A DNA stretch of 64,000 nucleotides from Marinifilum fragile JCM 15579 (GTDB lineage: Bacteria > Bacteroidota > Bacteroidia > Bacteroidales > Marinifilaceae): positions 55,630 to 119,629 of the forward strand of contig NZ_BAZX01000014.1 of NCBI RefSeq assembly GCF_001310955.1, written 5' to 3'. Shown one piece after another: positions 1 to 8,168 of this stretch. Position 1 is the stretch's first letter. Every line of letters begins with the position of its first letter. Both the position numbers and the translations under genes were made by a program. Below the pieces are notes generated by a model. It did no database searches. It was given only the letters and a program-made list of their open reading frames with translations, and was not told where the DNA came from.

Positions 1-1
1 G

Positions 2-2332
2 TTTTGGTATTCGTACCAAACTTCCGAAGGATTGAACTATTATTTGGTAGATCCTGCAAGAAACATGAAAAGCAAGCTTTTTGATCCTGTAAAAATGGCT
101 GCTGACATGAGTCGCTTGACTGGTGATCCTTTCGATGCAAAGCACATGGACATTAAAAAAATGAAATTCATTAAGAATGAAAAGGTTTTGCAGTTCGAAG
201 TGAAAAGTAAATTGGCCGAAGAAGAAGAAAAAGATGAAGAAAACGGCGACAAACAGGAGGAAGAAAAAGACGACAAGAAGAAAGACAAAAAGAAAAAAAT
301 GGTTGCTAAAGTTTGGCATTTCGAATACGAACTAGCAAGCAGAAAACTGCGTCTTTGGGATGATTTTGAAAAGCCATTGGAACAAAAAAAATGGGCTTCG
401 GTTGCTCCTAACCAGGAGTATGTAATTTTTGCCAAACACCACAACCTGTATTGGATGGATGCTGAGAATTACAAAAAAGCTCAGAAAAACGAGAAAGACA
501 CTACCATTGTAGAGCATCAATTAACAAGTGATGGTCTTAAGGATTATGCTTATGGTGATACTGGATATGGTAAGACCAATACCGAAAAAGAGAAAGAAAA
601 AGATGACAGAAAAGCGGCTTATGTAACTTTCTCACACGATTCAAAGAAATTTGCAATTATTCGCGAAGATGAAAGAAAAGTGAAAGATCTTTGGGTATTG
701 AATGCGGTTGCCAAAGGTCGTCCTACTTTGGAAACCTACAAGTATCATATGGCAGGAGAAAAAGAAGCTCCTCAATATGAAATGCAAGTATTCGACTGGG
801 AAAGCAAAAAGTCTGTTGTTGTTAAAACTGATGCATGGAAAGATCAAACTCTTCGTATTTTAAGAGCTCCACGCAAAAAGGCAAATGCGGATGACGATTT
901 GAAATTCTCTAAATGGCTTTCAAAAAACAGCGATTTGATTTATTTCCAACGCCAAAGTCGTGATATGAAACGAGTTGACATCTGTTCGGCAAATACCACA
1001 ACAGGTGAAGTGAAAGTAATTATCGAGGAAAGATTAAATACTTATATCGAAACGCGTAACCTGGTTAGCATTAACGATGGCAAAGAGTTCATTCACTGGT
1101 CGGAACGTGATGGTTGGGCTCACTTCTACCTTTACGATGCGGAAGGAAATGTAAAAAATCAAATTACATCAGGTCCTTGGCATGCCGATGCAGTACAGGG
1201 TGTTGATGAAAAGAACAGAGTGCTTTATTTCACAGCCAATGGTCATGAAAAAGGCGAAGATCCTTACTATGCTCACCTGTATAGAGTAAACTTTGATGGT
1301 ACTGGCTTGAAATTGCTGAACAAAGGAGATTTCAACCATGAAGTAAGCCTGAATGATCAAAACCATTACTTTGTAAACAACTCTTCAAGAGTAAATACAA
1401 CTCCTGAATCGAAATTGTACGATACACGTGGCAACAAGATTATGGATTTGGAAACTGCTGACCTTTCATTACTATTCGAAGCTGGCTACAAGTTTCCGGA
1501 AATCTTTACCGTGAAAGCTGGTGATGGCGTAACTGATCTATACGGTGTAATGTACAAGCCATTCGATTTTGATGAGAACAAGAAATATCCAATCTTAACC
1601 TACGTATATCCTGGTCCACAAACCGAAGCGGTTTACAAAAGCTTCTCTTCTCGCATGGATCGTGCAGATCGTATGGCGCAGTTCGGTTTCATTGTAGTTA
1701 CCGTAGGACACAGAGGAGGTCACCCAGATCGTTCAAAATGGTACCACAACTACGGATATCAGAACATGAGAGACTACCCTCTTCTTGACAAGAAGGTTGC
1801 ATTGGAACGTTTGGCAAATCGCCATGATTTCATTGATATCAACAGAGTTGGTATTTTCGGTCACTCAGGAGGTGGATTCATGTCTACTGCTGCAATGCTT
1901 GTATATCCTGATTTCTTTAAAGTTGCTGTATCAGCTGCAGGTAACCACGATAACAACATTTACAACCGCTGGTGGAGTGAAACTCACCATGGTGTAAAAG
2001 AAGTTGTTACTGAAAAGGATACTACATTCCAGTACAAAATTGCAACCAACCCAAGTTTGGCTAAAAATTTAAAAGGTAAACTTTTATTGGTAACTGGCGA
2101 TATTGATAACAATGTACATCCAGCAAATACAATTCGTGTTGCAAATGCATTGATCAAAGCAAACAAAAGATTCGATTTATTCATTTATCCTGGTCAACGA
2201 CATGGATTTGGCAACATGAGCGAATACTCTTTCTGGTTAAGAAGTGAATATTTCTGTAAGCACCTATTGGGTGATTACCGCGAAGGAGCTGATTTCATTG
2301 AAATGCAAAATGAAACGCCTAAAACCTGGTAA
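2..2332 (+). CDS. S9 family prolyl oligopeptidase / dipeptidyl-peptidase IV-like, 5' end missing
   Basis: The reading frame is open from base 2, so the true start lies outside the window; the TTG at 32 is internal. The N-terminal part resembles the DPP-IV beta-propeller and the C-terminal ~270 residues form an alpha/beta-hydrolase domain. Counting from the codon at 32, the nucleophile is Ser612 in GHSGGG, with Asp692 in GDIDNNVHP and His724 in GQRHGF completing the triad. The family cleaves dipeptides or oligopeptides after proline or alanine, usually in the periplasm. A very acidic/lysine-rich stretch sits at residues ~60-90. The nucleophile elbow is GHSGG rather than the GWSYGG usual in DPP-IV. 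A terminator follows. Confidence 0.9.
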   Translation, partial: FWYSYQTSEGLNYYLVDPARNMKSKLFDPVKMAADMSRLTGDPFDAKHMDIKKMKFIKNEKVLQFEVKSKLAEEEEKDEENGDKQEEEKDDKKKDKKKKMVAKVWHFEYELASRKLRLWDDFEKPLEQKKWASVAPNQEYVIFAKHHNLYWMDAENYKKAQKNEKDTTIVEHQLTSDGLKDYAYGDTGYGKTNTEKEKEKDDRKAAYVTFSHDSKKFAIIREDERKVKDLWVLNAVAKGRPTLETYKYHMAGEKEAPQYEMQVFDWESKKSVVVKTDAWKDQTLRILRAPRKKANADDDLKFSKWLSKNSDLIYFQRQSRDMKRVDICSANTTTGEVKVIIEERLNTYIETRNLVSINDGKEFIHWSERDGWAHFYLYDAEGNVKNQITSGPWHADAVQGVDEKNRVLYFTANGHEKGEDPYYAHLYRVNFDGTGLKLLNKGDFNHEVSLNDQNHYFVNNSSRVNTTPESKLYDTRGNKIMDLETADLSLLFEAGYKFPEIFTVKAGDGVTDLYGVMYKPFDFDENKKYPILTYVYPGPQTEAVYKSFSSRMDRADRMAQFGFIVVTVGHRGGHPDRSKWYHNYGYQNMRDYPLLDKKVALERLANRHDFIDINRVGIFGHSGGGFMSTAAMLVYPDFFKVAVSAAGNHDNNIYNRWWSETHHGVKEVVTEKDTTFQYKIATNPSLAKNLKGKLLLVTGDIDNNVHPANTIRVANALIKANKRFDLFIYPGQRHGFGNMSEYSFWLRSEYFCKHLLGDYREGADFIEMQNETPKTW

Positions 2333-2353
2333 TCCTTTTATCAGATAATATTT

Positions 2354-2386
2354 AATCCCGGTTTGCAATGCAGATCGGGATTTTTT
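2354..2386 (+). terminator. Rho-independent terminator after the S9 peptidase
   Basis: A 7-bp stem AATCCCG/CGGGATT closes a 15-nt loop and runs into six T residues, 21 bases after the peptidase stop codon. Confidence 0.7.
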
Positions 2387-2458
2387 GGTTTCATAACCAG
2401 ATGTTAAGAATTTATTGCTAGATTTAAAGGTCAAATAAATTCTATACATATCATTCCA

Positions 2459-2950
2459 ATGAAAAGCACCGTTGAGTTACAAGATGATCCTCTAAGCAAA
2501 ATCACGTTTAATTCTCCCAGATCTTCACGTTTTTCCAGAATTGTTTTACAAACCTTTATGATCCTGTTTTTTGCAATCCCTATTTTCGCTACAGTTTCAA
2601 CAGCTGTGTTGCTTGGTGAAGTATCTCCTGCTATTGTAATATTCTATATTATCTTTGGTTTGTGTGGATACTACTTTTTAAGATTATTCTTATGGAATAA
2701 ACATGGAAAAGAAATTCTACACCTTGAACATCGCAAAATTTCTTATGAAGCTGATTACAAAATGTTCAAATCAAATAAAGTTGAAATAAGTAATGAAGAT
2801 TTAACTGTTGAAGTGAATCCTGTTATGACAAATGAAAAGTTAGCAACATTTAAATTTATTTCAGAAAGTCAAAGTATTGAAACAGTCGTAAAAGTACCAA
2901 TTGAAGAACTTGAAATTCTAAAAAAAGAAATAGAAGCAGTATACAATTAA
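2459..2950 (+). CDS. Hypothetical two-TM membrane protein
   Basis: 163 residues. Two hydrophobic segments lie at about residues 29-50 and 56-76, followed by a soluble, charged C-terminal domain rich in Lys, Glu and beta-branched residues. I do not recognise the family. The arrangement of paired helices and a cytosolic or periplasmic tail resembles PH-like (bPH) small membrane proteins, but no signature confirms this. It lies 10 bases upstream of the L,D-transpeptidase gene and is probably co-transcribed with it. Confidence 0.7.
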   Translation: MKSTVELQDDPLSKITFNSPRSSRFSRIVLQTFMILFFAIPIFATVSTAVLLGEVSPAIVIFYIIFGLCGYYFLRLFLWNKHGKEILHLEHRKISYEADYKMFKSNKVEISNEDLTVEVNPVMTNEKLATFKFISESQSIETVVKVPIEELEILKKEIEAVYN

Positions 2951-2960
2951 TAATATATAC

Positions 2961-3710
2961 ATGAAACTTGTTCTCACTTTCATTTTAGTACTTCAATCCA
3001 TTTCAATGTCCTCAAGTTTTAAATCTCAACAATTAAAATATTCAAGAGTTAGAGAAGCATATGCTGAAAAGGAAAATGGCATCCTGAAACTTCTCAACAA
3101 TAAGAGTATCAAAATTGATGAATTAGAAGTGTATTTGCGTGCTTTTAAATTCGGACAAAAAATTCAGCTCTGGGGTAAAAACAAATCAGATGAAAAGTTC
3201 AAATTGATAAAAGAATATAAGGTCTGCAGAAAATCAGGCAAACTTGGTCCCAAAAGAAAACAAGGAGACTTACAAGTTCCCGAAGGATTCTATTATATCG
3301 ACCGATTCAATCCTGCCAGCAACTTTCACCTTTCTTTGGGCATCAATTATCCAAACCAATCAGATTTATTTTGGGCCGATAAAACCAATCCTGGTGGAGA
3401 TATCTTCATTCACGGATCATGCGTAACCGTAGGATGCTTGCCAATTACCGATGATCAAATCAAAGAGTTATACATCTTTTGCGTGGAAGCCAAAAACAAT
3501 GGTCAGCAGAAAATTCCGGTTCACATCTTCCCTGCCAAACTTTCAAACAAAAACTTTGATGCGCTTGTTTCCAAACACAAAGAGGATCAAGACAAAATAA
3601 CCGTTTGGAAAGATTTAAAAAGTGTCTACGATTCATTCAATAAAACAAGACAAATTCCAAAGGTAACATTCTTAAAAAATGGAAAACATCTTATAGAATC
3701 CAAACAATAA
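2961..3710 (+). CDS. YafK-like L,D-transpeptidase (YkuD domain)
   Basis: 249 residues with an N-terminal signal sequence (about residues 1-20). The catalytic core carries His151 in IFIHGS and Cys159 in VGCLP, matching the HGx..S/TxGC signature of YkuD L,D-transpeptidases; the spacing and the VGCLP form are those of the YafK branch. E. coli YafK (DpaA) detaches Braun lipoprotein from peptidoglycan rather than making 3-3 crosslinks. Bacteroidota lack Braun lipoprotein, so the actual substrate is open. It follows a small membrane protein by 10 bases and ends at a strong bidirectional terminator. Confidence 0.85.
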   Translation: MKLVLTFILVLQSISMSSSFKSQQLKYSRVREAYAEKENGILKLLNNKSIKIDELEVYLRAFKFGQKIQLWGKNKSDEKFKLIKEYKVCRKSGKLGPKRKQGDLQVPEGFYYIDRFNPASNFHLSLGINYPNQSDLFWADKTNPGGDIFIHGSCVTVGCLPITDDQIKELYIFCVEAKNNGQQKIPVHIFPAKLSNKNFDALVSKHKEDQDKITVWKDLKSVYDSFNKTRQIPKVTFLKNGKHLIESKQ

Positions 3711-3713
3711 AAA

Positions 3714-3734
3714 AAGGCACCACTAGGGTGCCTT
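3714..3734. terminator. Bidirectional terminator between convergent genes
   Basis: A perfect 8-bp stem AAGGCACC/GGTGCCTT with a 5-nt loop lies just after the transpeptidase stop codon. It is preceded by an A-run, so it can also serve the convergent M43 peptidase gene. Confidence 0.7.
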
Positions 3735-3756
3735 AAATATTTTATCCTGTTTAAAA

Positions 3757-4836
3757 TTACTGAACAAAACCTTCTCTTGCTCCGCCTTCAGCGAATAAAG
3801 CTCTCATTCTGTCATTCTGACCATTGGTAAACATATACATACAGTTGTCATATACGTAATCCATATAATTCATAGTCATATCATTAGTACGACAATGTAC
3901 TGTTGGATAAGGAGGACATTGATAATTAGGTTGGTCTGAACTTGGCGTATCAGTAACAAAATCATCTTGACGACATCTACCGTCACCCCAAATGTGGCGA
4001 AGATTCAACCAGTGACCTACTTCGTGAGTAGCTGTACGACCGTGTCCATAAACACCTCCTCGTTCATTTTCTCCAAAGAAATCACTACCAATAACAACGC
4101 CATCGGTTGCTAGAGCACCTCCTGGGAATTGAGCATATCCTAAAATACCACCACCAATTTCACAAACCCAAAGGTTTAAGAAACTTGTTGGATCAGTAGC
4201 ATCAATACCACCTTGGCTAGAAAGTTTCATAGAATCGTCTGTTCCCCAAGTAGTTTTTGTTGAAGCCTTTCTATTTACACCTGCCAAAACGAAAGTAATG
4301 TTACAATCTGCAACTGCATTGTTAAATTCAGAAGGTACACCACCTGTATTAGGGTTCAAATCATTGTAATCCTCATTCAAGATATCAATCTGAGAATCGA
4401 TATGAGCCTGAGTAATTGGATGTGCAGGATCTTCCAAAATATTTACAATAACAGGAATTGTAATTGCTCCTTCGTAAATAGTTGGAACAGGATCTGGATC
4501 CGGAGCAGGTTTTTTACCTGTAACTGCCTTATCTGCTTTCGCAGCAATTAATTGTCTTGTATGCTTTTCAATGTCAAACATACGTTGCTCCAAACCAGGA
4601 TTTTCTTTTAATTTTTTGTTTAGGACTTTCATCGATCCACATCGACAAGTAGCACCGTGCTCATGACCTGCTTTAACATCTGTAGGGGAATCAGCAGTTT
4701 CAGCAGTATAGACATAAAAGTCACTCATGTCTACGGCAATGTCATTTGCTTGTTGAACTTTTAGATCGTTAGATTCTTTTTGACAAGAAGCTAAAAATAG
4801 CCCTAAAACAAGTAAGGGGAAAAATAACTTTTTCAT
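3757..4836 (-). CDS. M43 (pappalysin/cytophagalysin-like) zinc metalloprotease, lipoprotein
   Basis: 359 residues. The N-terminus is a lipoprotein signal with lipobox LASC at residues ~15-18, so the protein is probably anchored in the outer membrane. Zinc ligands are seen in HEVGHWLNLRHIWGD (His271, His275, His281, with catalytic Glu272), and the downstream MNYMDY is the Met-turn of metzincins. These are the marks of family M43B, secreted endopeptidases common in Bacteroidota. Several Cys pairs (CRCGS, CRQD, CPPYPTVHC) probably form disulphides. No C-terminal sorting domain is present, in keeping with lipid anchoring. Confidence 0.9.
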   Translation of the reverse strand: MKKLFFPLLVLGLFLASCQKESNDLKVQQANDIAVDMSDFYVYTAETADSPTDVKAGHEHGATCRCGSMKVLNKKLKENPGLEQRMFDIEKHTRQLIAAKADKAVTGKKPAPDPDPVPTIYEGAITIPVIVNILEDPAHPITQAHIDSQIDILNEDYNDLNPNTGGVPSEFNNAVADCNITFVLAGVNRKASTKTTWGTDDSMKLSSQGGIDATDPTSFLNLWVCEIGGGILGYAQFPGGALATDGVVIGSDFFGENERGGVYGHGRTATHEVGHWLNLRHIWGDGRCRQDDFVTDTPSSDQPNYQCPPYPTVHCRTNDMTMNYMDYVYDNCMYMFTNGQNDRMRALFAEGGAREGFVQ

Positions 4837-4896
4837 AAAAAATTAGTTTAAAATGGTTAATGATTCCTCAATTTAAGAATAAAATCAACAACCAAC

Positions 4897-4904
4897 CAAA
4901 ATTA
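4897..4904 (-). promoter_or_regulatory. Possible -7 element for the M43 protease gene
   Basis: On the minus strand this reads TAATTTTG, matching the Bacteroidota -7 consensus TAnnTTTG, about 60 bases before the start codon. No TTG is found at the right distance for a -33 element, so the call is weak. Confidence 0.3.
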
Positions 4905-5200
4905 TTTTTCACATTTTTTAACATTTACTCATCAATCACCTGTATTTATGCACAATACAACTGTTCAAAATTAAACATCAACAGAAACAAGCTTATCCTA
5001 CAGTAACATTTTGATTAATTAAAACAAGAGAATGTCATTATTGAATTATCATATTTTACATCAATAAGAATCTTAGAATAGCAAAATTTTACTTTGTTTA
5101 AGAGCTCTTTTATCACTCTTTTGAGCTTTTATTTTGAATGGGGTTTTGTTTCGAAATGATTACAATTTGATTTTTATTGTAAAAAAAATGGAACAAAACA
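4905..5200. other. Intergenic AT-rich stretch, nothing recognised
   Basis: Between the M43 protease promoter region and the 3' end of the DAHP synthase gene. No ORF with plausible composition, clear terminator, repeat or RNA motif was found on either strand. Confidence 0.5.
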
Positions 5201-6268
5201 TTATTTAATGGATTCACTAAAAGATCTCAATAGCTGAGCCGTAGATTTCCAATCCAAGCATTCATCAGTAACAGAAACCCCATATTTCAAATCGGATTTG
5301 TTTGCGGGAATATCTTGTTTGCCAAATTCAAGGTTGCTCTCAAGCATAAAGCCCTTGATAGATTGACTCCCATTTTGCAACTGAGTTACAATGTCCTGAA
5401 GTACTAATTCTTGATTACTTGCCTGTTTTCCAGAGTTGGCATGACTACAATCAATCATGATTTTTGGAATTATACCAAATCCATTCAATTTATCTTCTAT
5501 CTCCTTAACATACCTGGCTTCATAGTTTGGAGTTTTACCTCCTCGCAATATAATGTGAGTATTTGGGTTTCCCTTTGTACGAATAACTGATACTTTTCCT
5601 TCTGGATTGATACTTACAAAATTTTGCGGTGCAGCAACAGCCTGCATGGCATTTAAAGCAATATCAATATTCCCATCGGTACCATTTTTAAAACCTACAA
5701 CCGAAGATAAACCACTTGCCATATTTCTATGACTTTGAGATTCTGTTGTTCTGGCACCAATGGCCGTCCAAGAAAATAAATCCTGTATATATTGAGGTGT
5801 AACAATATCCAATGCCTCACCTGCTGCTGGCAATCCCAATTCTGCAATATATACCAATAATTCCCTCGCCTGTTTTAATCCCTCTTGTATTTGGCAGGTG
5901 TTATCCATAAAAGGGTCATTTATCAAGCCTTTCCACCCTGTAGTAGTTCTTGGCTTCTCAAAGTAAACCCGCATTACAAGAAAAAGTTGATCGGTCAATT
6001 CATCAGCCAAATCTTTCATTTTTCGAGCGTACTCTTTAGCGGCTTTAATATCATGAATGGAACAAGGACCAACTATTGCCAAGATTCTTTTATCTCTCCC
6101 ACTTAAAATGTTTTTTATGGTACTTTGCCCCTTGTGAACTGTATTAATACATTTTTCCGTTAGAGGGTACAACTCTTTTAAAGCTATGGGAGTTATTATG
6201 GCTTGTTCAACACTTACATTTAAGTTTTCAATTCTTGGATCTACCATAGGGGCATTCAATTTGGTCAA
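5201..6268 (-). CDS. 3-deoxy-7-phosphoheptulonate (DAHP) synthase, class I
   Basis: 355 residues, full length for the AroF/G/H type. It condenses phosphoenolpyruvate and erythrose 4-phosphate in the first step of the shikimate pathway. Motifs in order are GPCSIHD, RVYFEKPRTTTGWKGL, GARTTESQSHR, GFKNGTDG, DCSHANSGK and ESNLEFGKQ, covering substrate phosphate and metal-binding residues. The AroF, AroG and AroH isoenzymes cannot be told apart without alignment, so no symbol is given. It stands alone, with long intergenic regions on both sides. Confidence 0.95.
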   Translation of the reverse strand: MTKLNAPMVDPRIENLNVSVEQAIITPIALKELYPLTEKCINTVHKGQSTIKNILSGRDKRILAIVGPCSIHDIKAAKEYARKMKDLADELTDQLFLVMRVYFEKPRTTTGWKGLINDPFMDNTCQIQEGLKQARELLVYIAELGLPAAGEALDIVTPQYIQDLFSWTAIGARTTESQSHRNMASGLSSVVGFKNGTDGNIDIALNAMQAVAAPQNFVSINPEGKVSVIRTKGNPNTHIILRGGKTPNYEARYVKEIEDKLNGFGIIPKIMIDCSHANSGKQASNQELVLQDIVTQLQNGSQSIKGFMLESNLEFGKQDIPANKSDLKYGVSVTDECLDWKSTAQLLRSFSESIK

Positions 6269-6438
6269 TATAATTAAAGAATACAGCTGTATTCCAATTC
6301 GCTCCGAATTTAGTTGTTATTTTTTAGTGAATGAAAAATATAGGGCATAGATTGGTTAATCTGGAAAACTTTTTCTACACAAACGATTACAATTTGCAAA
6401 TTAGTTCCCAAAGAATATTTTTCCTATTTTTACAGCTC

Positions 6439-6563
6439 ATGATTAAAAGAACAACTTTTACATATCATTCGGAGTCCGCATTATAGGCAAGTCTTTTGAT
6501 TTGTCTCAAATCAACTTGCCGACATTTCACTTTTGCATCATTTTTACTTGATGCCTACTTTTT
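6439..6563 (+). ncRNA. Candidate structured small RNA or attenuator leader
   Basis: This plus-strand segment of the aroG-like/rsgA gap contains an ATG-led 15-codon ORF (from 6439), then a two-part hairpin GGCAAGT (6486-6492) and TGATTTG (6497-6503) pairing with CAAATCA and ACTTGCC (6507-6520), separated by a 4-nt bulge. It ends in a GCATCA/TGATGC stem (6535-6554) followed by a run of six T (6558-6563), which looks like an intrinsic terminator. It could be an independent sRNA or an attenuator upstream of rsgA. I do not recognise it as a known riboswitch. Confidence 0.4.
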
Positions 6564-6631
6564 TATACAATAAATTTTAGTGAATTAATTTCAGCGAACA
6601 ATTACTATGGCTGAAACCTAAACCGAATGTA

Positions 6632-7686
6632 ATGAATACATTAAATAAATTGGGATGGTCTGATTTTTTTGAAACCTCTCTTACTCCAGACGAAAAACAA
6701 AATACAACCATTGGTCGCATTTCAACTGTAAATAAAACGAATTATATTGTTATTTATGAAAGTGGTATTAAAACCTGTGAACTTGCAGGTAATTTAATGT
6801 TTGGATTAGATGAAAATGAAAAGCCAAAAACAGGAGACTGGGTATTATTTCTTGATTATGGTGATTTAGGGATAATATCGAAAATTTTACCCCGATACAA
6901 TTGCCTTTCCAGGCAAAAATCAGGAAAAGAAATTGCAGAACAAATTATAGCTGCAAATATCGATTATGCTGTTATAGTTCAATGTCCTGAAATTGGCTTA
7001 AATCTAAGACGATTGGAGCGCACACTAGTGCAATTGCAAAACTGTAATATCGAGCCCATTGTTCTGATTAACAAAACAGATCTACCCATCAGTGATGAAC
7101 AACAGATTACAATGAATTTCATGATAGATGCTTATCAGGCAATTCCCATTAGCGCATATCATGGAAGCAATATGAAATTGCTCAAAGATCAGATTCTAAC
7201 AGGTAAATCGTATGTTTTATAGGTGCATCGGGAGTGGGGAAATCCTCAATAATAAATACTCTGGAAGAAGAGAATAATATAAAAACAGGAGAAATCAGTC
7301 AAGCTACCATGAAAGGAGCACATACTACCACTTCTAGAGAATTGTATATTCTGAAGAGTGGTGGAGTTGTAATTGACACGCCTGGCACTCGAGAATTTGG
7401 ATTAACAGCGCCAAGTTCAGAAGCTAGATCATCTGGCTTTCATGGAATCGACAAGCTCGTTAAAGGCTGTAAGTTTCATAACTGTACACATACCAACGAA
7501 AAAGGCTGTAAAATTTTAAAAGCCGTCAAAACTGGAGGTATTTCAGAAGATGAATACGAAAGTTTTATGCGTTTGAACCGAGAAATGGAACATTATGAAA
7601 GCAGTTTACAGGATAGAAAACAAAAAGGGAAGAAACTATCCAAAATCATTAAGAACATGAAAAAATCGGGATATAAAAACCGATAA
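6632..7686 (+). pseudogene. rsgA: Ribosome small subunit-dependent GTPase RsgA, frameshifted as read
   Basis: RsgA is a circularly permuted GTPase that checks late 30S maturation. The first part (to 7222) has the OB-fold region and G4 motif INKTDL; the second continues in another frame with GASGVGKSS (G1), DTPGTREFG (G3) and the C-terminal zinc knuckle CKFHNCTHTNEKGC. Restoring one T in the T-run at 7215-7218 fuses them as GKSYVFIGASGVGKSS, giving a normal ~350-residue protein. The break is therefore a single-base loss, probably a sequencing error like many others in this window. A bidirectional terminator follows. Confidence 0.9.
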
Positions 7687-7699
7687 TCATTAAAAAATA

Positions 7700-7729
7700 A
7701 AGGGCTTAGATTTTAAAATCTGAGCCCTT
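7700..7729. terminator. Bidirectional terminator between rsgA and the HAD gene
   Basis: A 15-bp inverted repeat, AAGGGCTTAGATTTT followed directly by its near-exact complement (one G-T pair), separates two convergent genes. Confidence 0.7.
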
Positions 7730-7744
7730 GTAATATCATATCAT

Positions 7745-8140
7745 CTAGCCAAAAATTTTACTCAAAATTCCTTTTCGCCTATTATTGTAATACATTGTTT
7801 TGTTACCATGGCAAATGCTATCAAAGATTTGTCCCCAATCAGGTAAACCACCAAAATTCATATCATCAATATACATATCCGCTTTTATTTTTCGACTTAT
7901 ATTTCCATCAAAAACCTCTTCTGGATAATTTTTATTGATTGCGTAAAACTCCACTCCTTTTGATTTACAAAATTCAATGGCATCACTAAGTTCTTTTCCT
8001 GATCGGTAGGTCCACAAAATCAAACGATGTCCCTGGTTTTGCAACATCTTTAAAGTTTGTGTTGCGAATGGAATTTCCTTACCCAACTTTGGATATTTCT
8101 GTTCAACAATAGTTCCGTCAAAATCAACTGCAATAATCAT
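7745..8140 (-). CDS. Small HAD-superfamily hydrolase (BT0820-like)
   Basis: 131 residues. The N-terminal IIAVDFDGTIV is HAD motif I with the two catalytic aspartates; a Thr/Ser motif lies in ILWTYRSG, and the acidic motif IV is DMYIDDMNFGG. The short length without a cap domain matches the BT0820-type small HAD proteins of Bacteroidota, whose substrates are mostly unknown. It is the last gene of the wza-wzc minus-strand operon, 28 bases after the tyrosine kinase gene, which suggests but does not prove a role in polysaccharide export. Confidence 0.8.
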   Translation of the reverse strand: MIIAVDFDGTIVEQKYPKLGKEIPFATQTLKMLQNQGHRLILWTYRSGKELSDAIEFCKSKGVEFYAINKNYPEEVFDGNISRKIKADMYIDDMNFGGLPDWGQIFDSICHGNKTMYYNNRRKGILSKIFG

Positions 8141-8168
8141 TTTTCTAAACTTTGGTTATAAGTAGATT

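Noticed and set aside
40..444. 134-codon minus-strand ORF rich in Ser and Phe
   Set aside because: It is the complement of the Lys/Glu-rich coding stretch of the S9 peptidase; composition explains the open frame.
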